Shown here piece by piece: positions 52,633 through 62,628 of a DNA stretch of 64,000 nt. This DNA comes from an uncultured Anaerolineae bacterium. Its GTDB lineage: Bacteria > Chloroflexota > Anaerolineae > Anaerolineales > Villigracilaceae. Numbering within the stretch: the stretch's first letter is position 1; each line of letters opens with the position of its first letter. A model generated the notes under the pieces. That model searched no databases. It was not told the origin of the DNA and saw nothing but the letters and a program-made list of their open reading frames with translations. The translations under genes were made by a program, and so were the position numbers. The DNA lies in contig CAIJPN010000103.1 of assembly GCA_903822545.1 (NCBI GenBank), positions 1 to 64,000 on the forward strand, in the 5' to 3' direction.

Positions 52633-52750
52633 GGTGAATTTTCTCCTCAGGAAATTTGGAAAAGTGGGGTCGGAAAACGAATTTTGGATACTGCGATTGG
52701 TTTATTTCTGGAACCGTGGCCTCCTTGAAAACAGCGGGTGATTTTTTCGC

Positions 52751-53770
52751 TCAACTTTGACAACCACATGAGCGACGAAGGATAATTTCAGTGGGTAACA
52801 AGATGGTTGACTCGGGCACTTGTTTATCAATGATGCGAAAAAGCTGTGCCGCAGCCGTGCGACCAACTTCATCGGTTGGCGCGCGAACGGTGGTGAGGGG
52901 TGGGTTAAGGAAAGATGTCAGGCGCAGGTCATCAAAACCGATCACGGCTACATCTTCTGGAACGCGCTTGCCGGTATCTTTAAGCGCTTCAAGTACGCCG
53001 ATGGCGGCATCATCATCCCCGGTAAAAACTGCGTCGAAGGGGGTCGCGCCAGTCTCAATGAATTTTTTCAGGTTGGCGTAGGCGATTTCGCTTTCAAACT
53101 CACCAGACAACATCAGGGTATCTTCAAACGGGATACCATGATCTTCCAGGGATGCCAGGTAACCTACTTCGCGCCAATAAGAATCTTCCTGGTGCGCTGG
53201 GCCCCGCATAAACAAAATACGCCTTCTTCCATGGACTTCGATGAGGTGGTCGATACTTTTTCGAGTAGCCGCTTTATTCTCAACCGTAACCGACGGAACA
53301 GGCGCATTTTTGGGGGCAGTCCGATGGATCAGCACCACCGGGAATTTTTTCTGGTACAAGCGGTAAATTTGCTCGTCATCAAGACTGTCTGCAAACACCA
53401 GCAAGCCATCGGTATTATGGGCCCCGATGGGAGGCTGCACATTTTTGCGCATGGACGGCCGGGAGGTTGCAACCAGCAGGTTGTACCCTTTCTGGCTGAC
53501 GATTGCCTCGACACCGCTGATGAGGGGCGCAAAAAAATCGCGGTGCATATTCAACAGTAAAAGGCCGATCGTTTGGGTACGTCGCATCGCCAGGCTGCGC
53601 GCAGCAGCGTGCGGAGCGTATTTCAGGTCACCCATAACAGCATCCAAACGGGCCGCAACAGCATCCGAGACAGGAGCATTCCGGTTAATGTAGCGGCTGA
53701 CAGTTGCCACTGATACACCGGCATTCCGGGCGACATCTCGAATAGTAACGGAAGTTGATCTACGTGTCAT
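52751..53770 (-). CDS. LacI-family regulator of the glycan locus
   Basis: 339 residues. HTH TIRDVARNAGVSVATVSRYIN and hinge HAAARSLAMRRTQTIGLLL, then a periplasmic-binding-type sensor domain. It ends SCGCQS, a Cys-rich tail. It is the first gene of the locus, directly downstream of two adjacent palindromic operators and a promoter, so autoregulation and control of the downstream importer and hydrolases by an imported sugar are likely. Confidence 0.93.
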   Translation of the reverse strand: MTRRSTSVTIRDVARNAGVSVATVSRYINRNAPVSDAVAARLDAVMGDLKYAPHAAARSLAMRRTQTIGLLLLNMHRDFFAPLISGVEAIVSQKGYNLLVATSRPSMRKNVQPPIGAHNTDGLLVFADSLDDEQIYRLYQKKFPVVLIHRTAPKNAPVPSVTVENKAATRKSIDHLIEVHGRRRILFMRGPAHQEDSYWREVGYLASLEDHGIPFEDTLMLSGEFESEIAYANLKKFIETGATPFDAVFTGDDDAAIGVLEALKDTGKRVPEDVAVIGFDDLRLTSFLNPPLTTVRAPTDEVGRTAAAQLFRIIDKQVPESTILLPTEIILRRSCGCQS

Positions 53771-53775
53771 GATAT

Positions 53776-53801
53776 GTAACCGTTTACTGTAACCGGTTAC
53801 A
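53776..53801. promoter_or_regulatory. Two adjacent LacI-type operators
   Basis: tgtaaccggttaca (53788-53801) is a perfect 14-bp palindrome. gtaaccgtttac (53776-53787) is a near-palindrome abutting it. Both lie between the -10 box and the start codon at 53770. Confidence 0.8.
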
Positions 53802-53829
53802 TTATGTCATGAGTCAAAACGCAAGTCAA
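53801..53829 (-). promoter_or_regulatory. Promoter of the glycan-utilisation operon
   Basis: TTGACT (53824-53829) and CATAAT (53801-53806) on the minus strand, 17 bases apart, immediately upstream of the operators. Confidence 0.7.
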
Positions 53830-53881
53830 TATCCATACCGACAAAAATTAGATTTTTTAAGGAAGAATCAGCCTTTATGCA

Positions 53882-55843
53882 TTATTTGCAGGCTGTTCCG
53901 TAGTCAACGTCTTCCACATTCCAATAATCATTGAAAGCCGCCGAGTCTAGCGCGAAGTTACACAGGTCTGGGCGGGCGGCTGAGACTTTCAATCGATAAT
54001 AGAGTGGGATGGATGGCAGGTCGTTTGTAAACAATTCTTGGAGTTGGTTCTGGGTTTGGGCATATTCTGGCGAATCTGGTAGCAAGCGCCCGGCACGCTG
54101 GCACAGCATATCGAAATCAGCATTTTTGTAGCCAGAAACATTTACCCCGATCCACTTATTCGCTACAGCAGGAATTTGATCAGCGGCAAACCAGGCACAA
54201 GGTGGCTGACCGTCCGAGCTGCCAATAGCATAAGCAGCCAGATCAAACTTCCGGCCAAACAGAAGCCCAACCGGGCCGGAAGCATAAAACTCTTCGGGGG
54301 AAAAATACTGCGTGGTAACCTGGATTCCGCATTGGCCCAGTGACTGACTCAAAATCTCGCTGACCTGGCGGCGCTGGATGGCGGATGTGCTCGAATACGT
54401 GATCATAAACTGCGTCCCCACTGGAACACCTACCACATTTTGGGCTTTGAGCGGGGTGGCGGGGTTTTTATCATCATCCAGCCATCCGGCTTCTTTTAGC
54501 AACTCTGCGCCTTTGAGCGGATCAAAGGGATAAATAGCTGCCTGGGCGTAGGAATAAAGCGTATCGGGAGGCAGGTATGATGTAGGCACGCTCGAGTAAC
54601 CCTGGAGCACTTCAGAGATAACTTTTTCTCGGTCCAGGCAATATGCAAAAGCCTGGCGAACACGCACATCAGCAAAAAAGTCTGGTCGGTCGCCGAACAG
54701 GATGTTGTAGCCATCATCATAAGAAGCGGGCTGCAGGCCAAAATCGAGACGTTCCAGCAGCGAGGTAGGAGCCACCAGGAGTTGGATCTGTTCGTTGCGC
54801 TCCATTTCAGTCAGCAGTGCAAGCTGCCCGTCGATGCGCAGGCTGGGGTCGAGAATATCGCATTGTTTGCTGGTTATGGCACTGATGCCGCTTTCGGCAT
54901 CTTTGAGAAAGGTAAAAACGAGATAATCCATGCGCGGCAGGCCGAATTCGGCGCGGAAGTAGTTGGGGTTGCGGAATAATTTAACATACTGCCCCGGAAC
55001 ATATTCCTGCAAAGCAAATGGCCCCCACCCCAGGGCGGGGCGGGTGGAAATGTCGGATTTTGCCAGGTCTGCGGCAATCACCTGCCCCCAGGCATGACGT
55101 GGCAGGGGCGACCAAAAATTATCGGTATAGGATGGGTCGATGAATCCGGGTTTGCTCCACCACTGGGTGGTGGCATCATCCAGCATCTCATAGCTTTGGG
55201 TGCGGTTGACCAGGTACTTCGAGCCAGGTGTCTGCGGGTCAGATGCCAATTCATAGGCGTAGAGTGAATCGTCGGCGGTCAAGGGAGAACCATCTGACCA
55301 TTTCAGGTTGGGCAGCAGTCGATATGTGATGATAAGTTGATCCATCGAAACTTCGCTGCGGCCATCGTACGTGACGGCGCAGTTCTCATCCACACACCCG
55401 CTCGGCAGGATGATTGTACCTAAATCTAACAGCACAGGGTTGCCAGAAATGTCCACAACCGGTTGCCCGCGCTTGACCTTGACCGGGACGATCTGCGCAT
55501 CGCCATTTTCGATGCTGGGGAGACTGGCCAGGATGACTGGCCGGTCGCCATCGATAAAATTATCCACCGGGCCATCGTAAATTGCAGCGAGGATGGCTTT
55601 GGCCGCCGGGTTGAGATTATCCAGCGGGTAGAAGCTGTTGGGTTCTTGGCCCAGGCAAATGGTGAGTGAGCGAGGTTCATACACAACTGGTGTTGGTGAA
55701 AGCGTGGCTTCGGGGGTGTTTTCAGGCTGTTGGTTCGTCTCTGCTGTACTGGTAGGGGTGGCTGCACCTGAGGGTAATGCGCAAGCTGCGAGGATGATGG
55801 AAAAAATAACAAGAAGAGGGATGATTGTTTTGGTCAATTTCAT
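53882..55843 (-). CDS. Oligopeptide/dipeptide-binding lipoprotein (family 5 SBP), orphan
   Basis: 653 residues. Signal peptide with a lipobox (LAAC), a Thr/Pro-rich spacer, then the SBP_bac_5 fold: 'LTICLGQEPNSFYPLDNLNPAAKAILAAIYD', NLKWSDGSPLTADD, FRNPNY and VRQAFAYCLDRE. It binds peptides or other solutes for a Dpp-like permease. A strong terminator separates it from the upstream dppC, so it has its own transcript and may lend a second specificity to that transporter. GGAG before the ATG. Confidence 0.92.
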   Translation of the reverse strand: MKLTKTIIPLLVIFSIILAACALPSGAATPTSTAETNQQPENTPEATLSPTPVVYEPRSLTICLGQEPNSFYPLDNLNPAAKAILAAIYDGPVDNFIDGDRPVILASLPSIENGDAQIVPVKVKRGQPVVDISGNPVLLDLGTIILPSGCVDENCAVTYDGRSEVSMDQLIITYRLLPNLKWSDGSPLTADDSLYAYELASDPQTPGSKYLVNRTQSYEMLDDATTQWWSKPGFIDPSYTDNFWSPLPRHAWGQVIAADLAKSDISTRPALGWGPFALQEYVPGQYVKLFRNPNYFRAEFGLPRMDYLVFTFLKDAESGISAITSKQCDILDPSLRIDGQLALLTEMERNEQIQLLVAPTSLLERLDFGLQPASYDDGYNILFGDRPDFFADVRVRQAFAYCLDREKVISEVLQGYSSVPTSYLPPDTLYSYAQAAIYPFDPLKGAELLKEAGWLDDDKNPATPLKAQNVVGVPVGTQFMITYSSTSAIQRRQVSEILSQSLGQCGIQVTTQYFSPEEFYASGPVGLLFGRKFDLAAYAIGSSDGQPPCAWFAADQIPAVANKWIGVNVSGYKNADFDMLCQRAGRLLPDSPEYAQTQNQLQELFTNDLPSIPLYYRLKVSAARPDLCNFALDSAAFNDYWNVEDVDYGTACK

Positions 55844-55914
55844 TTTGGAATCTCCGGCAAACCAGTTGATGTTGTTTTACCCTTAGATAATACACCAAAA
55901 ACTGTACGGGGCGC

Positions 55915-55960
55915 AAAAAAAATCATCCCTCCGGTAAGGGAAGCGCCGGGGGATGATTTT
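55915..55960 (-). terminator. Rho-independent terminator of the dpp operon
   Basis: Stem aaaatcatccc-(t)-ccgg / ccgg-gggatgatttt with an 11-base loop. On the minus strand it is followed by an uninterrupted T-run. It lies 20 bases after dppC. Confidence 0.9.
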
Positions 55961-55979
55961 TACAAGGTCGATGCGAGGA

Positions 55980-57023
55980 TTATGAGCGCCCGCGCATACG
56001 GGGATCAAGCACATCGCGCAGGGCATCGCCGAGCAAGTTCCAGCCGAGAACATAGAGTACCAGGGCAACGCCCGGCCATACCACGATGTACCAGTAGGTG
56101 CCGAGGCTGGTGATCCAGGAGCGGGCAAAGCTGAGCAGCTGGCCCCAGTCTGCATAACCGATGTCGGTGCCGATGCCGAGGAAGCTGAGCGCGGCAAAAC
56201 TCAGCACGTAGGTGCCGACATCTAATGATGCAATCACCAGGGTAGGGAAGATGGCGTTCGGCAGGATGTGGGTGAACATGATACGGCTGTCTTTGACGCC
56301 GATCACGCGCGCGGCCAGCACGTAATCACGTTCGCGCACCGAGAGGATGTCGCCGCGCACCAGGCGTGAATAGCCCATCCACCCAAATGCGATAAGCGCA
56401 ATTACCGTTGGTATTACGCTGCGCCCAAGTTTTGGAATGAGCACGGCAGCCAGGATGAGCGCTGCCATGATGAATGGCAGGGTCAGGAAAACATCGACGA
56501 TGCGCATCAGGATGTTATCTAGCAGGCCGCCATAATAGGCTGAAACGGTACCGATGAGGACGCCGAGCAGCAAGGTTACTGATGTAATCAGGATACCGGT
56601 CCAGAAGGCAGTGCGGGTGCCCCAAATGACACCATAGAAAATATCCCACTGGCCGCTGGCGGTGCCCATCAGGTGTACCCATTTATCAGTTCCCATGATG
56701 GGTTTCCACCAGAACGGCAGGGGTGGGGGCAGGCGGCGCCATTCAGTCATGGGTGGTTTGGGGTCGGGGCTAAAGCCATCGCGCGGGATTTTGTAGGGAT
56801 TCTGGTTGGGCAGGGGCGGGGCAATCAACGGGGCGGCAATCGCGATAAAGGCGAAAAGGGTGATCAAGAACAGCCCGGCGATGGATGCCGGTGTAGTGAG
56901 CAGCCCGCGCAGGATTCGATAATATTCTGGGCCGAGGAAACGTTCGACACGGCCAATTTTGCGCATGTTGATGCTGTCAGCCAGGACATTTGGTGCCGGG
57001 GAGGCGGTTTCAGGTTGGGCCAT
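55980..57023 (-). CDS. dppC: Dipeptide/oligopeptide ABC permease (DppC type)
   Basis: 347 residues from ATG 57023 (AAGGAT upstream). The N-terminal OppC_N segment (TTPASIAGLFLITLFAFIAIAAPLI) is followed by a proline-rich loop and the inner-membrane domain with LLGVLIGTVSAYYGG, the EAA-like 'VIGVKDSRIMFTHILPNAIFPTLV' and GLGIDIGY-like SFLGIGTDIGYADWG. It forms a channel with DppB, ten bases upstream. Confidence 0.94.
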   Translation of the reverse strand: MAQPETASPAPNVLADSINMRKIGRVERFLGPEYYRILRGLLTTPASIAGLFLITLFAFIAIAAPLIAPPLPNQNPYKIPRDGFSPDPKPPMTEWRRLPPPLPFWWKPIMGTDKWVHLMGTASGQWDIFYGVIWGTRTAFWTGILITSVTLLLGVLIGTVSAYYGGLLDNILMRIVDVFLTLPFIMAALILAAVLIPKLGRSVIPTVIALIAFGWMGYSRLVRGDILSVRERDYVLAARVIGVKDSRIMFTHILPNAIFPTLVIASLDVGTYVLSFAALSFLGIGTDIGYADWGQLLSFARSWITSLGTYWYIVVWPGVALVLYVLGWNLLGDALRDVLDPRMRGRS

Positions 57024-57033
57024 GTTTTTATCC

Positions 57034-58095
57034 TTAAGAAATACGCACACGCGGATCGATAAAGCCGTAGATCACATCCACCATCAGGTTGGCGAGAATC
57101 AATACGAAGCCGTTGAACAGGGCAAAGCCAAGCGTGGTGACCACATCAAGCTGGGATGCGGCGGCGGCGGCGGCAGAACCAATCCCAGGGTAGGTAAACA
57201 CGGTTTCAGTAATCACCACTCCACCCAAAAGGCCAACTACCTGGAAACCAGCCAGCGTGGTAATTGGGATGAGAGCGTTGGGGCGGGCGTGTTTGTTGAC
57301 GACATCGCTCTCACGCAGGCCTTTGGCGCGGGCCGTGGTGACGTATTCCTGGCGAAGGGTTTCGAGCATGGAGGAGCGTGTGACGCGCAGGAAAGTTGCC
57401 CAGTTGATGTAAGAAAGGGTCAAGATTGGCAAGACCAGGTGTTTGATGGCATCGACAAAGATGTCAAAACGCCCATTGAGCAAGGCATCCACGGTAATCA
57501 GGGATGTGATCTGCCGGAAAGAGCCGCTAAAAATCTCCTGGTTGACCCAGTCGGATACGCGCCCAGGGGGGAACCATTGCAGGTTAGCATAAAAAATCAT
57601 CAGCACCAGCAGCCCAAACACGAAGGTGGGGAAAGATGTACCCACGATGCTGAATACACGCGCGGCCTGGTCAAACCAGCCGTTATGATGAACAGCCGCC
57701 TGCACCCCCAGCCACAGGCCAATCCCTATGATGGGAAAAACACTCCACAGCGCCAGTTCCAGCGTTGCTGGGAAGCGCACTTTGATCAAGTCAATCACCG
57801 GTTGGGTGCCGACACGTGACCAACCAAAATTTCCCTGAAGGATGCCAGGGCGAAACTCATCATCTGCTACCTGGAAACCAACTAACCAGCGCCAGTATTG
57901 CACATACATGGGCTGGTCGAAACCATAGCGCCGGATAATTCCTTCGACAACATTCTCATTTTTGGGAATATCACGAACGTATAGGGCCGAACGCTCCACC
58001 GGGCTGAGGAATTGCAGCATCCCAAAGATCATAGCTGTGACACCAAACAAGAGGATGGGCAATAGCAAAAGTCGGCGAATAATATAAGCTGTCAT
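57034..58095 (-). CDS. dppB: Dipeptide/oligopeptide ABC permease (DppB type)
   Basis: 353 residues. The ATG at 58095 (AGGTG six bases upstream) is preferred to the in-frame GTG nine bases earlier. It opens TAYIIRRLLLLPILLFGVTAMIF, typical of DppB, and has the 'TLRQEYVTTARAKGLRESDVVNKHARPNALIPI' EAA loop and GGVVITETVFTYPGIG. It partners DppC. Two hairpins separate it from the binding-protein gene. Confidence 0.94.
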   Translation of the reverse strand: MTAYIIRRLLLLPILLFGVTAMIFGMLQFLSPVERSALYVRDIPKNENVVEGIIRRYGFDQPMYVQYWRWLVGFQVADDEFRPGILQGNFGWSRVGTQPVIDLIKVRFPATLELALWSVFPIIGIGLWLGVQAAVHHNGWFDQAARVFSIVGTSFPTFVFGLLVLMIFYANLQWFPPGRVSDWVNQEIFSGSFRQITSLITVDALLNGRFDIFVDAIKHLVLPILTLSYINWATFLRVTRSSMLETLRQEYVTTARAKGLRESDVVNKHARPNALIPITTLAGFQVVGLLGGVVITETVFTYPGIGSAAAAAASQLDVVTTLGFALFNGFVLILANLMVDVIYGFIDPRVRIS

Positions 58096-58130
58096 ACAAA
58101 TCACCTGGTTTCTATAAGGTAAGTCTTGCG

Positions 58131-58169
58131 CACAGATTGGCGTTTGAGCGGCTCAAGCGCCAATCTGTG
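58131..58169 (-). promoter_or_regulatory. Long intercistronic hairpin downstream of the peptide-binding gene
   Basis: 12-bp outer stem (cacagattggcg / cgccaatctgtg) enclosing a 6-bp inner stem (ttgagc / gctcaa), almost fully paired over 39 bases. It lies 36 bases before dppB and probably limits read-through or protects the upstream message. Confidence 0.8.
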
Positions 58170-58187
58170 GGTAAAACCACAGGAAAG

Positions 58188-58214
58188 GGGCAGGGGCCGG
58201 CATGGCCCCTGCCC
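58188..58214 (-). promoter_or_regulatory. Second intercistronic hairpin downstream of the peptide-binding gene
   Basis: 11-bp perfect stem (gggcaggggcc / ggcccctgccc) with a five-base loop, 15 bases after the binding-protein stop. No T-run. Confidence 0.8.
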
Positions 58215-58229
58215 AGGAATGTTCAGGAA

Positions 58230-60545
58230 TTACTTCTTGGACAACTGGTAGTAGTTGAAGCCAGGAGTAATCGGGTTGGAATAGAAGCCTTCCACCCAAC
58301 GCTGTTCGTAATGGCGGCCAGTGGCGACAGCCATGATGATCTGCGGGGCGAGATCGAAGATCTTCTGGTTAAGTTCTTTGTAGATGACATCGCGCTTGGC
58401 CGGATCGGGTTCAGCAACACCAGCGTTGATGAGTTCCTTCAGCTCAGCCTTGGCGTCAGCGGGCAGGTTCTGGCGGCTACCATAGGTGCCGAGAACGTAG
58501 GGCTGGTACCAGTTATGCGGGTCATGAATATCTTCAACCCAGCCGGAGAAGAACACAGGCAGGTTCTTGGCGCGCTGGTTGCGCAGGAAGGTCGGCCACG
58601 GCATGCCAACGATTTCGATCTGGAACTTGTCGTTGACGGTTGCGATATTGCCAGCCAGGATTTCAGCAACAGTCTGGCGGACGGTGTTACCGGTGTTATA
58701 GGCAACCTGCATACGGAAGCCGGTCGTCCAGACATCGCCTTCGGGGTCGTCGCCAGCAGCGATGCCGTCTTTGTCGAGATCAGCGGCCTTGAATTCAGCG
58801 GCGCATTTGTCAGCATCAAAGCTGTAGTGCGGGCCATCTGATTCATACCCGGGCATGCCAGGCAGGCCAACACCAATGGACTGGAAGGCTTCGCCAGCCA
58901 ATGCATCCTGGATATAGAGATCCCAGTCGAAGCAGTAGTTGAAAGCGCGGCGGATGTGAACATCCGAGAAGAAGTCAGCCGGGATACCATTGCCATCAAG
59001 TTTGCCCGAACCAAGCAGCGGGTTGGGGGATTCTTCAGATGTGGAAATCTTGAAGGTCATGAAAGCATCGGTGCGGGAGACCGAGGGAGAACCTTTGAAG
59101 AGGCGGAAGGGCTGGTTGCTGGAAGAAACGCAAGCATCGTAGTCGTTTTTGTCGAGGTTGTACATGCAGAGTTCGCCAACCATCGGGTCGACCTGGGCGA
59201 TATCTGTGCGGTTAACCGATGCGAAATCGGCATCACCAGCCTGGAGCATGGCGAAGCGCGTGCCCCACTCATCAACTTTCTTGATCACAATGCGCTCGAG
59301 CGCCGCGGGGCCAGTCTTGCCACCGGGGAACAGCGGTTCTTTAACCCAATAGTTGGGGTTGCGGACGAGCACAAGTTCCTGGCCCTTGGTCCAATGATCG
59401 AACATGAAGGGGCCAGTGCCATTCATTTTTTCATTGAATGGGTTGCTTTCAGAAGTAATGCCATAATACTTATGCCAGGTAGCCGGATCGCCATCCCAAC
59501 CACCGTTGGCAATGGTCCAATCCTTATCCATAATACCGCCCCAGAAGTTCGCAAGGGTCGGCAAGAAGGGGCCCCAGGCCTGGGCGAGGTTGAAAGTCAC
59601 AGTGCCAGCGGCATCGTCGGCAACAACAGCGGCCATCGCCATTTCACCGATTTCTTTCGCCAGAGCCGGGTCGATTTTGGCCATGCCAGCCGCATCATCA
59701 TAGAGGGCATAGGCATCGCCGCCTTCGGCAGCAAAAAGCATGTCGAGAGCAGCTGTCTTAATGGCGTCTTTCTTGGCGGCATCGTCAGCAGCAGTCGCAA
59801 GGCCAGCGATCATCTCGTTGACAGCGGTCACATTCTCTTCAACAGCCAGGGTGGCAGCAGCGTCAACCGCAAAGCCAGACAGGCCGTTATAGTAAGTAAC
59901 CAGGTCGGTGAACAAGGTGCCAAAAGCAGTCGCATCGAAGGCAGCCAGATCGGCAGCGCCAGCGAGAGCGGCAGCTTTTTCTTCAGCTTTGGCAGAGAGT
60001 TTGTCACCAACAATGGCGGCCATATCATCCACACCAATACCAAAGAATGGCTCGGTCATCAGCCACTGCGGGGAGCCTGTTCCGCCCTGAAGAACGCCAC
60101 GCTGGAAAGTGTAAGCAACGTCAGAGGGGGTCAGGTCAGCGCCATCATGGAATTTGATACCAGTGCGGATCTTGAAGGTCACGCTCTTGCCATCAGCCGA
60201 GATGCCGCCATTGGCAACAGAGGGAACTTCCAGCGCCAGCATCGGCACAAAGGTGGTGGGTTTTTCACGTTCGTAGGTGATCAGGGTGTCATAAACATTG
60301 GCGATGATTTCGCCGCCAGATGTTTCATAATCCAGCGCCGGATCAAGTGTTTCGGGTTCACCAAAGACAACGTTGACAAGTGTTGTCGGATCCTTGGATT
60401 TAAATTCGGCAGGGGGCGCAGCAGTGGGGGTCACTTCTACGATCTGTGTCTGGACAACAGTTTGCGGGGCAGCAGGCGCACCGCAGGCGGCCAGCAACAT
60501 GCTGGCAACAATAAGCAGGCTCAAAACAGCAAATAACTTACGCAT
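58230..60545 (-). CDS. dppA: Oligopeptide-binding lipoprotein with Ala-rich insertion
   Basis: 771 residues from ATG 60545 (GAGGAG upstream); signal peptide with lipobox LAAC (Cys21). SBP_bac_5 features: FGEPETLDPALDYETSGGE, FKIRTGIKFHDGADLTPSDVAYTFQR and VRNPNYW, then IRRAFNYCFDW late. Between about 171 and 308 lies a very Ala-rich helical segment of some 138 residues at the point where other family members have a short loop. It feeds peptides to DppBC with the DppDF ATPases encoded upstream. The insertion's role is unknown. Confidence 0.93.
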   Translation of the reverse strand: MRKLFAVLSLLIVASMLLAACGAPAAPQTVVQTQIVEVTPTAAPPAEFKSKDPTTLVNVVFGEPETLDPALDYETSGGEIIANVYDTLITYEREKPTTFVPMLALEVPSVANGGISADGKSVTFKIRTGIKFHDGADLTPSDVAYTFQRGVLQGGTGSPQWLMTEPFFGIGVDDMAAIVGDKLSAKAEEKAAALAGAADLAAFDATAFGTLFTDLVTYYNGLSGFAVDAAATLAVEENVTAVNEMIAGLATAADDAAKKDAIKTAALDMLFAAEGGDAYALYDDAAGMAKIDPALAKEIGEMAMAAVVADDAAGTVTFNLAQAWGPFLPTLANFWGGIMDKDWTIANGGWDGDPATWHKYYGITSESNPFNEKMNGTGPFMFDHWTKGQELVLVRNPNYWVKEPLFPGGKTGPAALERIVIKKVDEWGTRFAMLQAGDADFASVNRTDIAQVDPMVGELCMYNLDKNDYDACVSSSNQPFRLFKGSPSVSRTDAFMTFKISTSEESPNPLLGSGKLDGNGIPADFFSDVHIRRAFNYCFDWDLYIQDALAGEAFQSIGVGLPGMPGYESDGPHYSFDADKCAAEFKAADLDKDGIAAGDDPEGDVWTTGFRMQVAYNTGNTVRQTVAEILAGNIATVNDKFQIEIVGMPWPTFLRNQRAKNLPVFFSGWVEDIHDPHNWYQPYVLGTYGSRQNLPADAKAELKELINAGVAEPDPAKRDVIYKELNQKIFDLAPQIIMAVATGRHYEQRWVEGFYSNPITPGFNYYQLSKK

Positions 60546-60638
60546 TTTCTTCTCCTCACAAGATTGGAATTGATAGGTTAAAACTACTGATACAAAACAG
60601 GGGTTATTTTTGTGAGAAATCACCTCCTTCCAAGGGAT

Positions 60639-61622
60639 TTATGCTACCAAGTGACAGGCCACAAAATGTCCCGGTTTGGCTTCACGCCATTCGGGTTGTT
60701 TTTCATCGCAAACACCCTTTTTGGCAATTGGGCAACGTGTGCGGAAGCGGCAGCCAGAGGGCGGGTTGACCGGTGAAGGCACATCCCCTTCCAGGATAAC
60801 CCTGCGGCGCTGTTCTTCGGCCACCGGATCAGGAATCGGCACAGCCGAAAGCAGGGCCTGCGAATACGGGTGCAGCGGGTCGGCATACAACGTATTGCGG
60901 TCAGCCAGCTCCACCATAATACCCAGGTACATCACCGCCACACGATCACTAATATGGCGCACCATCGAGAGATCATGGGCGATGAACAGGTAGGTCAGTC
61001 CAAATTGCTTTTGCAGGTCTTCCAACAGATTAACCACCTGCGCCTGGATAGAAACATCCAGCGCAGAGATGGGCTCATCACAAACAATAAAGGATGGCTG
61101 GAGCGCCAGGGCGCGGGCGATACCGATACGTTGGCGTTGTCCACCCGAAAATTCATGCGGGTAACGGGATGCAAAACCAGGGCTTAAACGCACCAACTCA
61201 AGCAGTTCCGCCACCCGATCCTGAATTTCCCTCGGCGTGGCAGCATTATGCACCATCAACGGCTCACCGATGATTTCGCCCACTGTCATACGAGGGTTCA
61301 GGCTGGCATACGGGTCCTGGAAAATCATCTGCATCTTGCGGCGCATCTTGCGCAAGTCTTCACCCTTCATCGTAACGAGGTTGGCGCCATCGAAATGCAC
61401 ATTACCCGAGGTGGGCTTATAAAGCTGCAAAATAGTGCGCCCGGCTGTGGATTTACCACACCCCGATTCACCGACCAGCCCCAGGGTTTCACCAGGAAAA
61501 ACTTCAAAAGAAATCCCATCCACCGCATGAACCGCACCTACCTGGCGCTGGAACACCCCACGGTAGATGGGAAAATATTTAACGAGATTTTCAACCTTGA
61601 GCAAAGCGACTTTTTCAGCCAT
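60639..61622 (-). CDS. dppF: Dipeptide/oligopeptide ABC ATPase (DppF type)
   Basis: 327 residues. Walker [10 protein letters not shown], signature [15 protein letters not shown], Walker [15 protein letters not shown], and the C-terminal oligopeptide-ATPase extension with [22 protein letters not shown], whose four cysteines may hold an Fe-S cluster as in the family. It works with DppD on the cytoplasmic face of DppBC. It starts two bases after the dppD stop. Confidence 0.95.
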   Translation of the reverse strand: MAEKVALLKVENLVKYFPIYRGVFQRQVGAVHAVDGISFEVFPGETLGLVGESGCGKSTAGRTILQLYKPTSGNVHFDGANLVTMKGEDLRKMRRKMQMIFQDPYASLNPRMTVGEIIGEPLMVHNAATPREIQDRVAELLELVRLSPGFASRYPHEFSGGQRQRIGIARALALQPSFIVCDEPISALDVSIQAQVVNLLEDLQKQFGLTYLFIAHDLSMVRHISDRVAVMYLGIMVELADRNTLYADPLHPYSQALLSAVPIPDPVAEEQRRRVILEGDVPSPVNPPSGCRFRTRCPIAKKGVCDEKQPEWREAKPGHFVACHLVA

Positions 61623-61624
61623 AA

Positions 61625-62620
61625 CTAACGGGCCCTCCCCGTTTTAACATCTGCCCAGCACGCCACGCGATGATCCGGGCCAACTGTTTCCAAGACAGGA
61701 TTTTCCTTCCAGCAGCGATCCATGGCCCATTTACAGCGCGGAGAAAATGGACAGGCCGTTGGTTTGTTATACAAGACAGGCGGCAGGCCATCAATCGAGA
61801 ATAAACGCTGGCGTTCCTGCTCATCGATGCGCGGCAGGCTGCCCAGTAAGCCGATGGTATAGGGATGTTTTGGATTGGCGTATAGCTCTTTAACAAAAGC
61901 TTCTTCAATAATAAACCCGCCATACATCACAATGACACGCTGCGCCAGCCCCGCCACGATACCCAGATCGTGCGTAATCCAGATAATAGTCATGCCCAAT
62001 TCGTCGCGCAGGCGCTTGACCAGTTCAATGATCTGGGCCTGGATGGTCACATCCAGCGCTGTGGTCGGCTCATCCGCAATCAGGATTTGCGGGTTGCAGG
62101 CCAGGGCCATGGCAATCATCACACGCTGGCGCATCCCACCCGAAAACTGGTGCGGATAATCGGCCAGGCGCTCTTTGGCATTGGGGATACCCACCATTTC
62201 GAGCAGTTCAATCGCGCGGGCGCGAGCCTGTTCCTTGTTCATACCCAGGTGCAGGAGCAGCGGTTCTGTCAACTGATATTCCACTGTCAGCACCGGGTTG
62301 AGCGATGTCATCGGGTCCTGGAAAATCATCGCGATCTGCGCGCCGCGCACATGCCGAATTTCCTCGTTCGACATCTGCAACAAATCCTGTCCACGATAAT
62401 AAGCTTTTCCAGCCGTTATTTTTCCCGGTGGGGAAGGGATCAGGCGCAGCACAGACAACATGCTCACACTCTTGCCGCAGCCACTCTCGCCAACCACCCC
62501 CAGCGTTTCACCTTCTTTGAGACCAAAGGAAACACCATTGACTGCATAAATAACGCCTTCCGGCGTTTTGAATTGGGTTTCAAGCCCCTGAACATCCAGC
62601 AATAGATCGGGCATCAGCAT
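61625..62620 (-). CDS. dppD: Dipeptide/oligopeptide ABC ATPase (DppD type)
   Basis: 331 residues. Walker [10 protein letters not shown], signature [16 protein letters not shown], Walker [15 protein letters not shown], and the C-terminal [14 protein letters not shown] cysteine region. First gene of the dpp operon. Two in-frame ATGs (62620 and 62614) fit; AAAGG lies three or nine bases upstream, so the second may be the true start. Confidence 0.94.
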   Translation of the reverse strand: MLMPDLLLDVQGLETQFKTPEGVIYAVNGVSFGLKEGETLGVVGESGCGKSVSMLSVLRLIPSPPGKITAGKAYYRGQDLLQMSNEEIRHVRGAQIAMIFQDPMTSLNPVLTVEYQLTEPLLLHLGMNKEQARARAIELLEMVGIPNAKERLADYPHQFSGGMRQRVMIAMALACNPQILIADEPTTALDVTIQAQIIELVKRLRDELGMTIIWITHDLGIVAGLAQRVIVMYGGFIIEEAFVKELYANPKHPYTIGLLGSLPRIDEQERQRLFSIDGLPPVLYNKPTACPFSPRCKWAMDRCWKENPVLETVGPDHRVACWADVKTGRAR

Positions 62621-62628
62621 AATCCTTT

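Noticed and set aside
58956-60536. 526-codon plus-strand open frame opposite dppA
   Set aside because: Antisense to a complete lipoprotein gene; no ribosome site or domains.
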